From Verrucomicrobiaceae bacterium (GTDB lineage: Bacteria > Verrucomicrobiota > Verrucomicrobiia > Verrucomicrobiales > Akkermansiaceae), in assembly GCA_027487355.1 (NCBI GenBank), contig JAIYDT010000248.1:1-33649 (forward strand): 33,649 bases of DNA, given 5' to 3'. Below, piece by piece: positions 17,500-26,592 of the stretch; the first letter of the stretch is position 1; each line of letters opens with the position of its first letter. The notes under the pieces were generated by a model. The model saw nothing but the letters and a program-made list of their open reading frames with translations. It did not search any database and had not been told where the DNA came from. The position numbers and the translations under genes were made by a program.

Positions 17500-19074
17500 G
17501 TGAGCGATCCTGAATCCAATCCCCTGCGCAGCCTGCTGTCCGGCATCGACCTCGGTCCGGCCTGGGCGCGCAGCACCACGCCTCCGAAACCGCAGGCACG
17601 CGCCCCTCGTGAAGACTCCACTCCGGAGGTGCCGAGACGCGACTCCAGTGATCGCAACGACCGTGGCCCCCGTGGCCCCCGTGGCGCAGGCGGAGGGGAC
17701 CGCGACGGCGGACGGCGTTTTGAAAAGCGGCAGGACGAGCGCGGCGGCAAGTACGAGGATCGTCGTAGTGCCCCACCCCAGCGCGAGGAGATCGAGCCCG
17801 CACCCGGCGTGCGCGTCCAGATCCATCCGGACCCACAGGCCTTGAATCTGGTCGGCAAGGAAATCCATCAGGTCGCCCGGGTTTACTCCCTGTTCGACAT
17901 CGCCCAGATCCTTCTCGCCCAGCGCGAACGGGTCCGTGCGGTCTTCGAGGTCGAGGACAAACGCCCCGCCCTCTTTCTCGGGAAGCTCGATGGCTCGCTC
18001 TGGCTCACCCGCGAGGAAGCGGTCCGCCATTTCTGGCAATCCGATGCGAAGGCTGGACTCTTCGAAGAGGAAACCATCGAGGTCGATCCACCAACCGGAA
18101 ATTTCCAGATCGTCGCACGCTGCGGCATGAGCGGCGAGTGGCTCGGACCTCCGAATTTTCATGCCTATCAGACGAACCTCCGTCGCATCCATCGCGAGCG
18201 GTTTTCAAATCTTCCCTTCGAGGTCTATGCCTCACGCGTCCGCAGCGAACGCGGCGAGGAGGCGGTCAACGCATGGCTTGAAACCATGAAGAAGCGGACC
18301 CGCTGGCGTCCGAAGGGTGACGAGGACGCCGCCTGGATCGAGGATGCAGCCGAGGCCGAGCGTGCCTTCAGCAGCAAGTTCTTCGCGGACGCCTTCGAGG
18401 AAACCCGCAAGGCCGAGGTGTCCGGCGGAGTTCCAGCCAAGCACATTTCTCCAAGTCTGCTGGCGTCCCTGCGCATGGCTGGCTTCCACTCCCGCAAGCA
18501 TCCAGCCGTCATGATTCCGACGATCTGTCGCATGCTTGAAGGCGAGCACCTTCCAGTCTTCAAGCGCGAGGGCAAGCTTTTCACCGGCCCAGCCCGTCCT
18601 CATCCGGTTCCTGCCGACTCCGTCCTGGCCGAGCGGCCTGCCGCCATCGTTTCCTGGCTCAAGGGTCGGAAAGATCCGAAACTGGGAGAACTCTGGAAAG
18701 GAGTGCTCCCCGAGGGCGTCACCGAAGCCCCCCAGGAATGGCTGGTCGATCTCTTCTGGCTTCTCACCCAAGGCCACCTTCTCCTGTTCGCCGATGACCG
18801 CATCGTCCTTCCGGAGCGTCGCCAGAGCGGTCAATCCGCCAAGGCAGCCCCCACCAAACCGGAGCCTGTCGCGGTTGACAAAAAGAAGCGCAAACGCAGA
18901 ACCAAGAAGCGGAAACCCAAGAAGCGCGTTGGAGTAAGCCGTCGGCGCCTGAAGCTCAATCCCCTTGCGCTCCGCCTCGCCAAGGCAGCCCCGGACAAGA
19001 TGTGGAGCCACCAGCTTCGCACCCGGACCCTGCGCCGCAGCCAGATCCTTTCCGCTCGCGAAGAGGAATCGTAA
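17500..19074 (+). CDS. Large hypothetical protein with Arg/Gly-rich N-terminus and Lys/Arg-rich C-terminus
   Basis: RDSSDRNDRGPRGPRGAGGGDRDGGRRFEKRQDERGG and KKKRKRRTKKRKPKKRVGVSRRRLKL. GTG 17500 (MSDPESN) preferred over the TTG at 17464. Confidence 0.65.
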   Translation: MSDPESNPLRSLLSGIDLGPAWARSTTPPKPQARAPREDSTPEVPRRDSSDRNDRGPRGPRGAGGGDRDGGRRFEKRQDERGGKYEDRRSAPPQREEIEPAPGVRVQIHPDPQALNLVGKEIHQVARVYSLFDIAQILLAQRERVRAVFEVEDKRPALFLGKLDGSLWLTREEAVRHFWQSDAKAGLFEEETIEVDPPTGNFQIVARCGMSGEWLGPPNFHAYQTNLRRIHRERFSNLPFEVYASRVRSERGEEAVNAWLETMKKRTRWRPKGDEDAAWIEDAAEAERAFSSKFFADAFEETRKAEVSGGVPAKHISPSLLASLRMAGFHSRKHPAVMIPTICRMLEGEHLPVFKREGKLFTGPARPHPVPADSVLAERPAAIVSWLKGRKDPKLGELWKGVLPEGVTEAPQEWLVDLFWLLTQGHLLLFADDRIVLPERRQSGQSAKAAPTKPEPVAVDKKKRKRRTKKRKPKKRVGVSRRRLKLNPLALRLAKAAPDKMWSHQLRTRTLRRSQILSAREEES

Positions 19075-19355
19075 TCACACCGTTTCAAACCCTATCGACC
19101 CGGCTTGTTTGGGATTCACCGCAATCGATACGTAAAACAACGAGTGCGGTATTCTTATTTAATAGCCCAAAATACCAAAAAGAAACCGCGCGCGGACGTC
19201 ATCAAAGACTAATCTTCACTCAAAAACGTGGATCAATTGCTGCATTCTAGGGCTGAGTGCGTTGATCCTCAGTGGTCATTATAAAAAATTAATTCGAGGA
19301 TTTCAGAATAAAACGACTTGCATGCGCTATCCGACAGGAGAATGGTTCCGCCCGC

Positions 19356-19898
19356 ATGTTGAATATACCTGAACCGACGCTGTCGAAGATCCTCGAACTC
19401 AGAACGAAGAACGGTCTCGAAGCCACCCCGGAAGCTCTTGAAGCCTCCATCATTGCCGCCAAGTGCAAGTGGACCCTTGAGGACACGCCCCGCTATCGCA
19501 CCGCTGGAGAATCCCCTATTTATATCTCCGGAAAATATCTCACCCAAGCGGGTGTCTGTCCCGCCACGGGCGAAAAGGATGGCGGACGTACCTCCAAGCC
19601 ACCGGGCATCAAGGCTCCGAAAGCCGCCAAGCCCGAGCCGACCGCCTTTGGCACCGCCAACAGCGAAGAGGCCTTTTTCCGTGTCCTCCACGCGAAGGGC
19701 TTCGGCATCAAGATCAGCAAGGATCTGCTCACCGGCGAGATCAACAAGGAAGTGCCACGCGCCATCGCCGACCTCGGCCTGGTGTTCAGCTCCATCCCGG
19801 TCCGCACCGACTCGGTCCATGTGATCCAGACCAGCCCACAGATCCAGGTCGCCATGAGCTTGGACAAGTTCCTTGAGATCGCCAAGATCAAGGCCTGA
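19356..19898 (+). CDS. Hypothetical protein
   Basis: 180-aa ORF starting ATG after an AT-rich leader and followed by a strong hairpin terminator; no family recognised. Confidence 0.65.
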   Translation: MLNIPEPTLSKILELRTKNGLEATPEALEASIIAAKCKWTLEDTPRYRTAGESPIYISGKYLTQAGVCPATGEKDGGRTSKPPGIKAPKAAKPEPTAFGTANSEEAFFRVLHAKGFGIKISKDLLTGEINKEVPRAIADLGLVFSSIPVRTDSVHVIQTSPQIQVAMSLDKFLEIAKIKA

Positions 19899-19946
19899 CC
19901 CTAATCGCGGATCCGCGCTTCCAAGTGGAGCCGATCCGCCTCTTCC

Positions 19947-19972
19947 AAAGGCCCCGTTCGCGGGGCCTTTTT
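19947..19972 (+). terminator. Rho-independent terminator
   Basis: AAAGGCCCCG-TTCG-CGGGGCCTTT plus TT; 10-bp stem, TTCG loop, T-run, 48 nt after the 19898 stop. Confidence 0.88.
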
Positions 19973-20037
19973 CGTGCCGTGAGACCTGAAGATTGGCCTG
20001 CCCACGGTGGGGTCACCGGGAGCAGGCCCATGAGAAG

Positions 20038-21438
20038 TCACGCCATCACCGGAACCAGTGCAGGAAGGCTGCCGGCGGCGACCGCCTGGCCGTGACGCTT
20101 GGTCTTTTCGTCAGGAACCACGAGCTTGATGCGGAGATCCGGGAACTCGTTGGCGAGCACGGTTTCCGCCTCGTCGATGATGATCTGGCCGCCTTCGCCG
20201 GAGGTCACGCGACCGAGAATCAGGAGGTTCTCGATGTCATAGAAATCGGCGTAGTGGGCGATGGAGTAGCCGAAGCAGGTGCCGATCGTTTCATAAATCT
20301 GCGCCGCGCGGGTGTCGCCGGCCTTCATCGCTTCCTGAACCTTCACCAGCTGCTCGGGGAATGGCATCTTGCCGAAGTCGAAGCCAGCCGCCGGAGCAAG
20401 TCGGGCCACCGCCTGTTGCGAGAAATACTGGGCGCCACAGCCAATGTCGCCGGACCATTCATCGGACGGTGCATCATCACGGTAATCGACCGGCGCGAAG
20501 GCGAGTTCGTTCAGCCACGGCAGGATGTGCCCGGAACCGTTGACATAACCGGCGGCCTGCGAAGTACCCATGGCAACCCCGAGCACGCGGTTGGCCTCAA
20601 GGCCCATCGATCCGGCCAGTGCCGTAACTTCACCGTCATTGACGACCTCGAATGGAATGTTGCCCCAGCGCTCCTTGAGCGTGAAGAACAGGCGGCGGAT
20701 GTGCGTTTCGAAATCCTCCGGGCTGACCCCACGGAAGAGCGAGGCCGCGCGGATCTCGTTGTTCACGTAAACGCCGGCGGACGAGCCACCGATCGCGTCC
20801 ACACGTGGCAGATGGGCGGCGGCGCGCTTCAAGGTGTCGTGGATGCCGTCGATGTGATACTGCGGATCGCTCTGGAAATACGGGTCCCACACGACCTCTT
20901 CGGAAAAGACCACCTCGCCATCAATCAGCGCGGCACACTTGCGGTCGGAGCCACCAAGGTCGAAGCCGATGCGGCAGCCTTCCAGGTTCCGGCCCAACGA
21001 CATCGCGGCACCATTTTCCTCAGGCAGGTCCTCCACGGAACCCACGGTCGTCACGGAAATCGGCTCGCCGAAAATCTTGGTGCCAATGAAATCGCGGTCG
21101 AACTTGCGGAGGCCATCCTCGGAGTAGATCCGCGTCAGCGAGGCGGCGACATCCGGAGCACCCGCCACCAGGATGCGACTGCCACCCTTCTGCCAGAGCA
21201 GGAATTTCACGAGGCGTTCGACGTATTTCGTCGTCAGCGCGTCATTGGCGGGACCGGCGGAAAGGATGGTCCCCGACCAGCGAAACGCGGTGCCGTCGGT
21301 GCGGACCAGTGCGAGATCGAGCTTCCGGGCCCCTGGGTCTGCGGCCACCTTGGTGGCGTAGGCGCGATTCCAGAGTACAGCCGGGACGAAGCCGGAATCC
21401 AATACCGGCACGAATTGAGGAGTAACGGTCAGTGACAT
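20038..21438 (-). CDS. ROK/BadF-like sugar kinase family protein
   Basis: CRIGFDLGGSDRKCAALIDGEVVFSEEV, DAIGGSSAGVYVNNEIR, FEVVNDGEVTALAGSMGLEANRVLGVAMGTSQAAGYV. Start trimmed to MSLTVTP. Confidence 0.75.
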   Translation of the reverse strand: MSLTVTPQFVPVLDSGFVPAVLWNRAYATKVAADPGARKLDLALVRTDGTAFRWSGTILSAGPANDALTTKYVERLVKFLLWQKGGSRILVAGAPDVAASLTRIYSEDGLRKFDRDFIGTKIFGEPISVTTVGSVEDLPEENGAAMSLGRNLEGCRIGFDLGGSDRKCAALIDGEVVFSEEVVWDPYFQSDPQYHIDGIHDTLKRAAAHLPRVDAIGGSSAGVYVNNEIRAASLFRGVSPEDFETHIRRLFFTLKERWGNIPFEVVNDGEVTALAGSMGLEANRVLGVAMGTSQAAGYVNGSGHILPWLNELAFAPVDYRDDAPSDEWSGDIGCGAQYFSQQAVARLAPAAGFDFGKMPFPEQLVKVQEAMKAGDTRAAQIYETIGTCFGYSIAHYADFYDIENLLILGRVTSGEGGQIIIDEAETVLANEFPDLRIKLVVPDEKTKRHGQAVAAGSLPALVPVMA

Positions 21439-21550
21439 GAGATGAGCGTGGACAAAAGGAACGGCGAGAAGTTGAACCCGTCCCGATCGAAATCCAAGTG
21501 GAAAGAACGGTTGGGTGGAGAGACCAGTGGGGGGACTTGTCACTCAAACA

Positions 21551-21577
21551 AAATGGCCCGGCAGAACCTGCCGGGCC
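21551..21577 (-). terminator. Rho-independent terminator of the Gfo/Idh/MocA gene
   Basis: On the minus strand GGCCCGGCAG-GTT-CTGCCGGGCC followed by ATTTTGTTTG, just after the stop at 21594. Confidence 0.8.
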
Positions 21578-21593
21578 TCATGACAAGCTTCAA

Positions 21594-22745
21594 TCAAGCC
21601 AGTTTCGGAACGTCCACCCACGTGCCCTTGCGGTGGGACTCCCAGCTCAGTTCGGCGAGCTGGACGCCTTTCGCGCCTTCGCGGAGCGTCCATGGGAAGG
21701 GCTCGTCGGCGACGACGTGCTTGAGGAAAAGTTCCCACTGGATCTTGAAGGCGTTGTCGAAGGGAACCTGGTCCGGCACCTCGACCCAGCGGTCGTAGTA
21801 GTTGATCGGGCTGTCGATGTCCGGATTCCAAACCGGGCGCGGGGTTGTGCTCTGATGCTGGGCCCAGCACTTGCGGAGGCCGACGATGGCCGAGCCTTCG
21901 GTACCGTCCACCTGCATGGTCAGAAGGTCGTCGCGACGGACACGGACATTCCATGACGAGTTGAACTGGCAGATGATGCCGGTTTCGGTCTCGAACATCG
22001 CGTAGGCGGAGTCATCGGCCGTGCACTTGAAGGGCTTGCCCGCCTCATCGAAACGCTGCGGGATGTGGGTCGCGGCGTGACAAAACACGCGGGTAACGTT
22101 TCCGAAGAGGTTGTCGATGACATATCTCCAGTGGCAATGCATGTCGACGATCATGCCGCCGCCATCTTCTTCCCGATAGTTCCAGCTCGGACGCTGGATC
22201 GGCTGGCCCTGATGCTCGCCGGTGAAAACCCAGTAGCCGAACTCTCCGCGCACGCTGAGGATCTTGCCGAAAAAGCCCTGCTCCTTCAGAAGCTGGAACT
22301 TCCGCAAGCCTGGCAGCCAGAGCTTGTCCTGCACTGCACCGTTCTTGACGCCGGCCTCTTCCGCGATCCGGGCGATCTTGATGGCGTCGTCAGTAGAGAC
22401 GGCAATCGGCTTTTCACAGTAGATATGCTTTCCGGCAGCGATGGCCTTTTCAAGGAAACCGATACGGTATGGCGTGCCGGAGGCATCAAAAAAGATCTCG
22501 TTCGCAGGGTCGGCCAGTGCGGCGTCGAGATCGGTCGTGAAACGGGAGACACCGTACTTCGCGGCGAGGGTCGCCAGCTTGTCGGCATTGCGACCGGTGA
22601 GGATCGGGTCCGGGATGACGCGGGTGTCGCCGCAGACGATGCCGCCCTGGTCGCGGATCGCGAGGATCGAGCGGACGAGGTGCTGATTGGTGCCCATGCG
22701 TCCGGTGACGCCGTTGAGGATGATGCCGAGGTTTCGGGTTTTCAT
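21594..22745 (-). CDS. Gfo/Idh/MocA family oxidoreductase
   Basis: LGIILNGVTGRMGTNQHLVRSI (Rossmann), AIAAGKHIYCEKPIAVSTDDAIKIARIAEEAG (EKP), GGMIVDMHCHWRYVIDNLFG. Start at MKTRN. Confidence 0.88.
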   Translation of the reverse strand: MKTRNLGIILNGVTGRMGTNQHLVRSILAIRDQGGIVCGDTRVIPDPILTGRNADKLATLAAKYGVSRFTTDLDAALADPANEIFFDASGTPYRIGFLEKAIAAGKHIYCEKPIAVSTDDAIKIARIAEEAGVKNGAVQDKLWLPGLRKFQLLKEQGFFGKILSVRGEFGYWVFTGEHQGQPIQRPSWNYREEDGGGMIVDMHCHWRYVIDNLFGNVTRVFCHAATHIPQRFDEAGKPFKCTADDSAYAMFETETGIICQFNSSWNVRVRRDDLLTMQVDGTEGSAIVGLRKCWAQHQSTTPRPVWNPDIDSPINYYDRWVEVPDQVPFDNAFKIQWELFLKHVVADEPFPWTLREGAKGVQLAELSWESHRKGTWVDVPKLA

Positions 22746-22788
22746 AAGAGTGTGAAGGTTGAAATCTTGAGTGTTCAGGGAAGACCAA

Positions 22789-23601
22789 TCAAAGCTCCGC
22801 GCAACTGGCGGCGATTTTTTCGAGGAAGCTATGCTGGTTCTCGGACCAGTACTTGCGGGAAAAGATTTCGACTTCGGTCGGGCCGGTGAAGCCGGAGGCG
22901 TGGACAAGGTCGGAAATGCGCTTCGAGGCATTCACTCCCTCGCCCGGCAGGCCGCGATCAAGCAGGACATGGTCGAAGTCGGGCTTGAACTCACAGACGT
23001 GGAAGGCGAACAGGCGCTGCTTTGCTGCACACTGGCGGATCTGGGCTTCAAGGTCGCTTTCCCACCAGACGTGGAAGACATCGACCGCGACGCCGACCAG
23101 CGGATGGGAAATGCGATCGCAAAGCTGGTTGGCATCGCGCATCGAGGCCACGGCGCAGCGGTCCCCGGCATACATCGGGTGCAGCGGCTCGATCGCCAGC
23201 TTGATGCCGGCGGCTTCCGCAGCGGGAAGGATGGCGCGGATCCCCGCTTCAATCTGGTCGAGGTTCTCGGTCGGCGATTGGCCGATCGTGGCCCCGCAGA
23301 CTAGCACGACCATCGGCAGGCCGAGCGCCTCGCATTCACGGAGGACGGTGAGGTTGTCATCGATGCCCACCTTTCGGGACTCCGCTGTTTTCCCGGTGAA
23401 GAAGCCACCGCGGACGTAGGAGACGCCTTTCAGGCCGCTGTCGGCGATGTGCTGCTTCACCTTCGAAAGGTCCTCACCCGCCACGGTTTCCCGCCACACC
23501 GACAGGCCGCCGAAGCCGTGGGAGGCATAGTTTTCAATGCACTCGTCGATCGACCAGGGCTTGGTCGTGAAGGTGTGGATGGCCAGGTGTTCGCGGTTCA
23601 T
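22789..23601 (-). CDS. Sugar phosphate isomerase/epimerase (AP-endonuclease 2-like TIM barrel)
   Basis: WSIDECIENYASHGFGGLSVWRE, GIKLAIEPLHPMYAGDRCAVASMRDANQLCDRI, VGVAVDVFHVWWE, HVCEFKPDFDHVLLDRGLPGEGVN. Confidence 0.85.
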   Translation of the reverse strand: MNREHLAIHTFTTKPWSIDECIENYASHGFGGLSVWRETVAGEDLSKVKQHIADSGLKGVSYVRGGFFTGKTAESRKVGIDDNLTVLRECEALGLPMVVLVCGATIGQSPTENLDQIEAGIRAILPAAEAAGIKLAIEPLHPMYAGDRCAVASMRDANQLCDRISHPLVGVAVDVFHVWWESDLEAQIRQCAAKQRLFAFHVCEFKPDFDHVLLDRGLPGEGVNASKRISDLVHASGFTGPTEVEIFSRKYWSENQHSFLEKIAASCAEL

Positions 23602-24596
23602 GAAAGGGATGGCAGGGTGGAATCGCCGAGGACCAGTTTGCCGGCGAGACGGATCAGGGGCAGCGGCTCCACCGACTCGATGATCGCGGAGGCAAGCTGC
23701 TTTCCAGCCATGCGGGCGAGGTCGTGGACCGGCATGGAAACACTCGTCAACAGGGGCCGGGTCAGTTTTCTAACAGGAGAGTCGTCGAAGCCGGTGACCT
23801 GGCACTGTGAGGGCACCTGGATGCCACCGCGACCAAGCTCGGAAAGCACGGAGGCGGCAACGATGTCGTTCACGCAGAATAGAGTGTTGAAGGACTTCGC
23901 CAGCTTCAACATCGTCCGCGAATCGAGGTGGTCGATGCCGGGGAAATGGAGGATCTGCTTTTCGGGATTCAGGCGGAACCCGTGGGACTTGAGGGTCTCG
24001 ATCCAACCCTTGAGACGGGTTTCATGAACCTCGCCGAGCCCTTCGATGCTGATGAAAGCCGGCTTGAGGTCGCAGCTGTTAGAGACCACATGGTCCACCA
24101 GATCGCGCATGCCCTGTGCATGATCGGACACCACGCACGGCACTCCTGGCACGGTGCGGTTCAGGACCACGGCGGGCACGCCGCGCAGCCTGAGTTCGCG
24201 AAGCACCCTGGGCGAGGGCTCATGGAAAGCGAACACGAAGCCATCAGTGTCGCCGCCCTTCTTGTGCGGAAAAGGATCGTAGTCCGGCCCGCCGGTGTCG
24301 CAGATGATGTTCGACGCGGAGGGCTTCAGTCCCTCGTTGAGACCAGCCACCAGTTGAGAGAAATCGAAGAACAAACCGCGCTCGGGAGCCGCGTGACGGG
24401 GTAGCACCAGACGGATGCTGAGGATCGCGCGTGCCCGGTGCCGACGGACCGTACGGCGTTCGAATCCCAGTTCGCGCGCCACCTTTTCCACCCGGCCACG
24501 CACGTCATCGCTCACCATCCGCGAGCCCTTGAGGGCGCGCGAGACAGTGGAGGCGGAAACTCCGGCCTCGTTCGCGATGTCGTAGATCGTCGCCAT
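23598..24596 (-). CDS. LacI family transcriptional regulator
   Basis: ATIYDIANEAGVSASTVSRALKGSRMVSDDVRGRVEKVARELGFE HTH; FCVNDIVAASVLSELGRGGIQVPSQCQVTGFDDSPV effector domain. Confidence 0.94.
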   Translation of the reverse strand: MATIYDIANEAGVSASTVSRALKGSRMVSDDVRGRVEKVARELGFERRTVRRHRARAILSIRLVLPRHAAPERGLFFDFSQLVAGLNEGLKPSASNIICDTGGPDYDPFPHKKGGDTDGFVFAFHEPSPRVLRELRLRGVPAVVLNRTVPGVPCVVSDHAQGMRDLVDHVVSNSCDLKPAFISIEGLGEVHETRLKGWIETLKSHGFRLNPEKQILHFPGIDHLDSRTMLKLAKSFNTLFCVNDIVAASVLSELGRGGIQVPSQCQVTGFDDSPVRKLTRPLLTSVSMPVHDLARMAGKQLASAIIESVEPLPLIRLAGKLVLGDSTLPSLS

Positions 24597-24598
24597 GA

Positions 24599-25540
24599 TC
24601 AATAGCCGAGACGGAGCGCGCAGTCGGCGATGATGCCGGATTCCCAATCGGGACGTCGCGGACAAAGCGGATGAGGCTCGGACGAAGGGATGCGGCCGAG
24701 GTGATGCTGGAACACCGCGCAACTGTGCTTGTAGGCCGGCACCGGGGCGCGGAAGCCGACGTTGCCAAGATATTGCAGGGCATCGTTGAGGGCGAAGTAG
24801 CGATCGTCGCCAGTCTCCCAATAGAGGTCGCGCTCGGCGAATTTCTCCGGGCAGAACGCGGCCAGTCCGAGCAGGTAATCGGAGCCATACTCGGTCATGT
24901 CGATGCCGAGATCATTGCCCGTGAAGACCTTGAAGTCTGGACGGATCTGGTCGCGCAGCTCCAGACGGCGAAGCTCCATGCCGCGATCCAGCGACGAGTG
25001 CTTCATGCCCTTCAGCGACGGGATCTTCATCAAACCGGCCACCGTTTCCTCATCGAAAATCATCCCGTTCGGCGCGAACATCTTGCCGAGTTCAAATCCG
25101 AACACCGAGTCAAAGCCCTCGCAGACGGCGGCATACAAATCGACAATCTGCTGCGGCGACCAATCATGGAAACGCGTCGTCTGGAACAGGATCGGCGTGC
25201 CACCGAAGGAGACGATCTGCTCCATCTGCTTGCGGTAGAGTTGCACCAGATCCCCTTCCAGGCCCTCGACGAAGACTCCAGCGACGAAATCGCGCCTGCC
25301 CTGAATGACGTCGCGCGTCCATCCGAGAACGGCGGTTCTTTCCTCTTCGGTCAGGTAATTGGCGTAACCGGTGTCCATGTTCACCGCACAGCCGAGACCG
25401 GCATCGGTGGTCCGGGCCACGGCCTGCTGAAAGGCTTCCCTGGCGATGGTTCCATCGGCTTCAAAGGGCAACAAACACGCGGCATAACCGGTGATCTTGC
25501 GGCGGAGACGGCGGCTGGCATGACGGGCTTCAATCGACAT
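24599..25540 (-). CDS. Dihydrodipicolinate synthase/N-acetylneuraminate lyase family protein
   Basis: ITGYAACLLPFEADGTIAREAFQQAVARTTDAGLGCAVNMDTGYANYLTEEERTAVLGWT, KGMKHSSLDR, FKVFTGNDLGIDM; DapA-superfamily pattern. Confidence 0.78.
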   Translation of the reverse strand: MSIEARHASRRLRRKITGYAACLLPFEADGTIAREAFQQAVARTTDAGLGCAVNMDTGYANYLTEEERTAVLGWTRDVIQGRRDFVAGVFVEGLEGDLVQLYRKQMEQIVSFGGTPILFQTTRFHDWSPQQIVDLYAAVCEGFDSVFGFELGKMFAPNGMIFDEETVAGLMKIPSLKGMKHSSLDRGMELRRLELRDQIRPDFKVFTGNDLGIDMTEYGSDYLLGLAAFCPEKFAERDLYWETGDDRYFALNDALQYLGNVGFRAPVPAYKHSCAVFQHHLGRIPSSEPHPLCPRRPDWESGIIADCALRLGY

Positions 25541-25551
25541 GCCGGATTTAA

Positions 25552-25561
25552 TTGCATGCAA
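25552..25561. promoter_or_regulatory. TTGCATGCAA palindrome in the leader of the DapA-like/LacI operon, candidate LacI-family operator
   Basis: 10-bp perfect palindrome 11 nt upstream of the 25540 start. Confidence 0.35.
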
Positions 25562-25882
25562 CTTTTCATCCGTCCAGCGGAAATTACGAGGGCAACGATC
25601 GCTTTGCCAAGCTGCTCGGTTTTCCACACCCACTTCATGTGCAGGTCCTCTCGGCGCGCTCTTCATCCAGACGGCCCGGCGGTGCCCAATGGAGATTGCC
25701 GGGCCGAAGGGATTCGCTCGCCCGTTCACTGGAGTCTTTGGGAGGTTTTCGGAGGGTGCTTTGATCGGTCAGCGCTCGAATCAATCCCAAACCCCTCATT
25801 TCCTGATTGATGTCAAGAGGGATGATCAAACATACTTGGCAATCATACTTGCGATTCCGACTCCTGCGGGGATTATTCGGCC

Positions 25883-26119
25883 ATGGCTCAGTTGACGATC
25901 TATCTGGACCCCGAGACCCAGCGAAAAGTTGAAGCCGCCGCCAAACGGGAATCCATTTCGTTATCGAGATGGGCACGTGAGCGCCTGTCCAAGGCGGCCG
26001 ATATCGAATCTTCGGCAGCATGGGATCATCTCTCCCTCTTCTCAGGAACCATTGGCGACGATTTTCAACTCCCTTCCAGGGATCCGCAGCACCGTGTTGT
26101 TTCCAGCATGGATTCCTGA
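25883..26119 (+). CDS. Ribbon-helix-helix (CopG/VapB-like) antitoxin
   Basis: MAQLTIYLDPETQRKVEAAAKRESISLSRWARERLSKA, beta strand plus two helices of an RHH antitoxin, immediately upstream of a PIN-domain ORF. Confidence 0.8.
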   Translation: MAQLTIYLDPETQRKVEAAAKRESISLSRWARERLSKAADIESSAAWDHLSLFSGTIGDDFQLPSRDPQHRVVSSMDS

Positions 26120-26124
26120 TTTAA

Positions 26125-26517
26125 TGCCTTGATACCAACATTTGGTCGTACCTGCTGAGGCAGCCGAACGAGGCATTGATTCGACACCTCAAGACCTGTC
26201 GATCAGGGGATCTTTGCTATACGGAACTCGTCCGTGCCGAGCTTCTTTACGGAGCTCGGAGGAGTTCGCGAAGTATAGAGCTCACCCAGCGGATCGAAAG
26301 CCTCCTTGCTCCCTATCCAGCCCTTCCCTTTGGTTCCGAAGCTGCCGGGCATTACGCGGAAATCCGGACCCATCTGGAGAAGCAGGGAACGCCAATCAGC
26401 CCGAACGATCTCATCATTGGCGCTACCGTTCGGGCGGCCAACGCCACCCTGGTCACCGCCAATCAACGCGAGTTTCTCCGGATTCCAGGCCTGATGTGCG
26501 AGGACTGGACCGTCTGA
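26125..26517 (+). pseudogene. VapC-like PIN-domain toxin without a recognisable canonical start codon
   Basis: Frame after TAA (26122-26124) reads CLDTNIWSYLLRQPNEALIRHLKTCRSGDLCYTELVRAELLYGARRSSRS...ISPNDLIIGATVRAANATLVTANQREFLRIPGL. The PIN LDTN motif is present but no ATG/GTG/TTG lies in frame upstream of it. Confidence 0.6.
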
Positions 26518-26592
26518 TGTTCGCCCTCGTTTGAACGATCCATCAATCTCCGTGTCGCCTTCCAGCCCGCATGCTTCACTGTCGGCCAGCCG

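Noticed and set aside
19993-21435. 480-aa plus-strand ORF
   Set aside because: Antisense shadow of the ROK-like gene in high-GC DNA; compositionally biased (Arg/His/Gly-rich) with no recognisable motif.
24671-25810. 379-aa plus-strand ORF
   Set aside because: Antisense to the DapA-like gene; no motif.
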